DNA from: Trueperaceae bacterium
Lineage (GTDB): Bacteria > Deinococcota > Deinococci > Deinococcales > Trueperaceae
Length of the DNA: 8,881 bases
Direction of reading: 5' to 3'
NCBI GenBank assembly: GCA_007130445.1
Contig: SLSM01000383.1
Location: 1 to 8,881 of the forward strand
Shown here: positions 7,695 to 8,881 of the stretch, piece after piece
How the letters are laid out: every line of letters starts with the position of its first letter
Numbering within the stretch: the stretch's first letter is position 1
Made by a program: the position numbers and the translations under genes
Notes under the pieces: generated by a model
The model's database searches: none
What the model was told of the DNA's origin: nothing
The model's input: the letters and a program-made list of their open reading frames with translations, nothing else

Positions 7695-7700
7695 AAGGAG
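7695..7700 (+). promoter_or_regulatory. Strong ribosome binding site setting the second GT2 start
   Basis: AAGGAG lies 5 nt before GTG 7706. It is the strongest plus-strand Shine-Dalgarno in the window, and it decides against the longer open frame that begins inside the preceding gene. Confidence 0.8.
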
Positions 7701-7705
7701 CTCAC

Positions 7706-8737
7706 GTGAACTCGCGCAGGTTCGATCTCGATCAGTCCACGCGACACCGCAGCGCGACGACCGCACCCGACCGCACCGCACTGGCGGCTGACGTGGCACG
7801 CCACGACGACGTGCCGAGCGCTCCGCGCGTCAGCATCGTCCTCCCGACACACCGCCGACCACGGCACCTCGCTCGCGCGATCGCGACGGTCCGGGCCCAG
7901 ACCATCACCGACTGGGAACTGATCGTGGTCGACGACAACGACCCGCTGCATCCCGAGCGCCTCCACACCGAGCAGGCGCTGGCCCGGCACGTGGGCGACC
8001 CGCGCATCCGCTTCCTCCGACACGACGACAACCGCGGCGGGTCAGCGGCGCGCAACACCGGCATCCGCGCCGCTCGTGGCGCCTGGATCGCGTTCCTGGA
8101 CGACGACGACGAGTGGCACGCGAGCAAGCTCGAGCGCCAGCTCGAACTCGCAGCCGACAGCACGGCCGACGTCGCACTCGTGTACTGTCGGATCCATGAG
8201 CGCCACGTCGGAACGGGTCGGGAGTCGGTCTACCGCAGCGAACCGGACAAGTGCAACGTCCGCGATCTCTTCCGGCGCAACCACATCGGCGGCACGTCGT
8301 GCGTGATGTGCCGCGCCGACGCGCTGCACGCGGTCGGCCTGTTCGACGAGGCGCTGGCCTCACGGCAGGACATCGACCTGTACGTTCGCCTGGCCGGGCG
8401 GTACTCGTTCGCGTTCGTCGACGCGGCACTCGTCACGATGAACCTCCACGGCGACGGCCGCATCTCCACGAACCTGCGCTCCAAGGTGAAGGGCCACACC
8501 CAGTTCTTCGAGAAGCACCGAGAACGGATCGAGGCCGACCCGGTCGCGCTGCGTGCTCGGCTCAACGAGATGGGCCGCTTCCTGCTCGCGTCGCACGACC
8601 TGCTGGCGGCCCGACGCGTGCTCATCCGAGCGTGGAGCCTCGAGGTTCGCGACGGCGTCGCGCTCAAGCGCCTGCTCTTGACGTTTCCGACCGTCAGGTC
8701 GGTTCGGTACCAGGCGCGGCGCGTCCTGGGCATCTGA
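7706..8737 (+). CDS. Family 2 glycosyltransferase, soluble
   Basis: The 343-residue product has the standard GT2 plan: RVSIVLPTHRRPRHL at 41-55, WELIVVDDNDP, GGSAARNTGIRAARG, and the metal/donor site FLDDDDEWH with Asp132-Asp135. SCVMCRADAL follows, then the catalytic base region SRQDIDLYVRLAG with Asp222. There is no membrane helix. The first 40 residues are polar and unconserved. The C-terminal third is helical and Arg-rich (LLASHDLLAARRVLIRAWSL), as in GT2 enzymes of EPS and O-antigen loci. GTG 7706 is set by AAGGAG at 7695-7700. A 100-nt gap separates it from the nucleotidyltransferase gene, and the amidotransferase gene follows after 30 nt, so these two are probably co-transcribed. Donor and acceptor are unknown. 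Confidence 0.88.
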   Translation: MNSRRFDLDQSTRHRSATTAPDRTALAADVARHDDVPSAPRVSIVLPTHRRPRHLARAIATVRAQTITDWELIVVDDNDPLHPERLHTEQALARHVGDPRIRFLRHDDNRGGSAARNTGIRAARGAWIAFLDDDDEWHASKLERQLELAADSTADVALVYCRIHERHVGTGRESVYRSEPDKCNVRDLFRRNHIGGTSCVMCRADALHAVGLFDEALASRQDIDLYVRLAGRYSFAFVDAALVTMNLHGDGRISTNLRSKVKGHTQFFEKHRERIEADPVALRARLNEMGRFLLASHDLLAARRVLIRAWSLEVRDGVALKRLLLTFPTVRSVRYQARRVLGI

Positions 8738-8750
8738 GGCTCGCGTGAGT

Positions 8751-8765
8751 CGAGCCCTGGGCTCG
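8751..8765 (+). promoter_or_regulatory. Perfect inverted repeat over the ribosome entry site of the last gene
   Basis: CGAGCCC (8751-8757), T, GGGCTCG (8759-8765) is a perfect palindrome ending 2 nt before GTG 8768. As RNA it could close a 5-6 bp stem exactly where a ribosome site would be, and no Shine-Dalgarno is visible there. It may limit translation or be a chance GC-rich palindrome. Confidence 0.35.
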
Positions 8766-8767
8766 GC

Positions 8768-8881
8768 GTGAGCGGCCTCTGCGGCATCGTCGACCTGTCC
8801 GGGCGTCAGGTCGCCGCCGAGGATCTCGAGCCGATGATCGCAGCGGCCTCGTATCGTGGCCGCGACGGCGTCTCGATCTGG
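8768..8881 (+). CDS. Asparagine-synthetase-like amidotransferase, N-terminal part (truncated by window edge)
   Basis: The first 38 codons start MSGLCGIVDLSGRQVAAEDL and include MIAAASYRGRDGVSIW before the right edge cuts the gene. This matches the N-terminus of class II glutamine amidotransferases of the AsnB family (CGIVG... then HRGPDG...). In that family the N-terminal Cys releases ammonia from glutamine and a C-terminal ATP-binding domain activates a carboxylate. Here the Cys is residue 5, not 2, and the Pro of RGPDG is Arg. In glycan loci such proteins amidate uronic acids (WbpS type); in lasso-peptide loci they are the cyclase. The synthetase domain is outside the window, so the choice is open. 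GTG 8768 is the only start in frame. Confidence 0.7.
   Translation, partial: MSGLCGIVDLSGRQVAAEDLEPMIAAASYRGRDGVSIW

Noticed and set aside
7451..7705. Longer N-terminus for the second glycosyltransferase
   Set aside because: It would overlap the nucleotidyltransferase gene by about 155 bases, and the extension is unlike GT2 proteins. AAGGAG at 7695-7700 fixes the start at 7706.

Overview
The window looks like chromosomal DNA of a high-GC bacterium, most likely an actinobacterium (Acidimicrobiia-like or a relative). The grounds are strong G/C preference at third codon positions, frequent GTG/TTG starts, few Shine-Dalgarno sites and an apparent leaderless start. The taxon is an inference from style only. 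The content is part of a surface-glycan (exopolysaccharide or capsule) locus. No rRNA, tRNA, transposase or CRISPR array was seen.

Left part, minus strand: a lipoprotein gene runs off the left edge (1-179). It is preceded by a leader of about 400 nt (180 to about 581) holding two 59-nt direct repeats (264-322, 487-545; 57/59 identical). Read on the minus strand, both repeats can fold into the same nested and pseudoknotted structure. An extended -10 lies just upstream of the second copy. Next comes a NodB-type polysaccharide deacetylase (844-1725, minus).

A divergent regulatory region (1726-2177) holds several palindromes and a TACAAT -10 placed exactly for a leaderless 35-codon ORF (2178-2285). 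The stop of that ORF overlaps the start of the next gene.

Right part, plus strand: a TviB/WbpO-type UDP-HexNAc 6-dehydrogenase (2282-3568) is followed closely by an ExoA-like GT2 glycosyltransferase with C-terminal membrane helices (about 3571-4695). After a 205-nt gap with a perfect 20-bp inverted repeat comes a membrane polyprenyl-phosphate sugar-1-phosphate transferase (4901-6205). Overlapping it is a NTP_transf_5 family protein (6202-7605) whose C-terminus resembles a catalytically dead lasso-peptide B2/transglutaminase-like fold. Then come a second GT2 glycosyltransferase (7706-8737) and the first 38 codons of an asparagine-synthetase-like amidotransferase (8768 to the right edge).

A working model: the dehydrogenase makes a uronic-acid nucleotide sugar, the sugar transferase loads the first sugar on the lipid carrier, the GT2 enzymes extend it, and the deacetylase trims it. 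The asparagine-synthetase-like protein either amidates the uronic acid (as known for WbpS-type enzymes) or, with the nucleotidyltransferase/B2-like protein, belongs to a peptide-modification branch resembling lasso-peptide systems. The sequence cannot decide between these.
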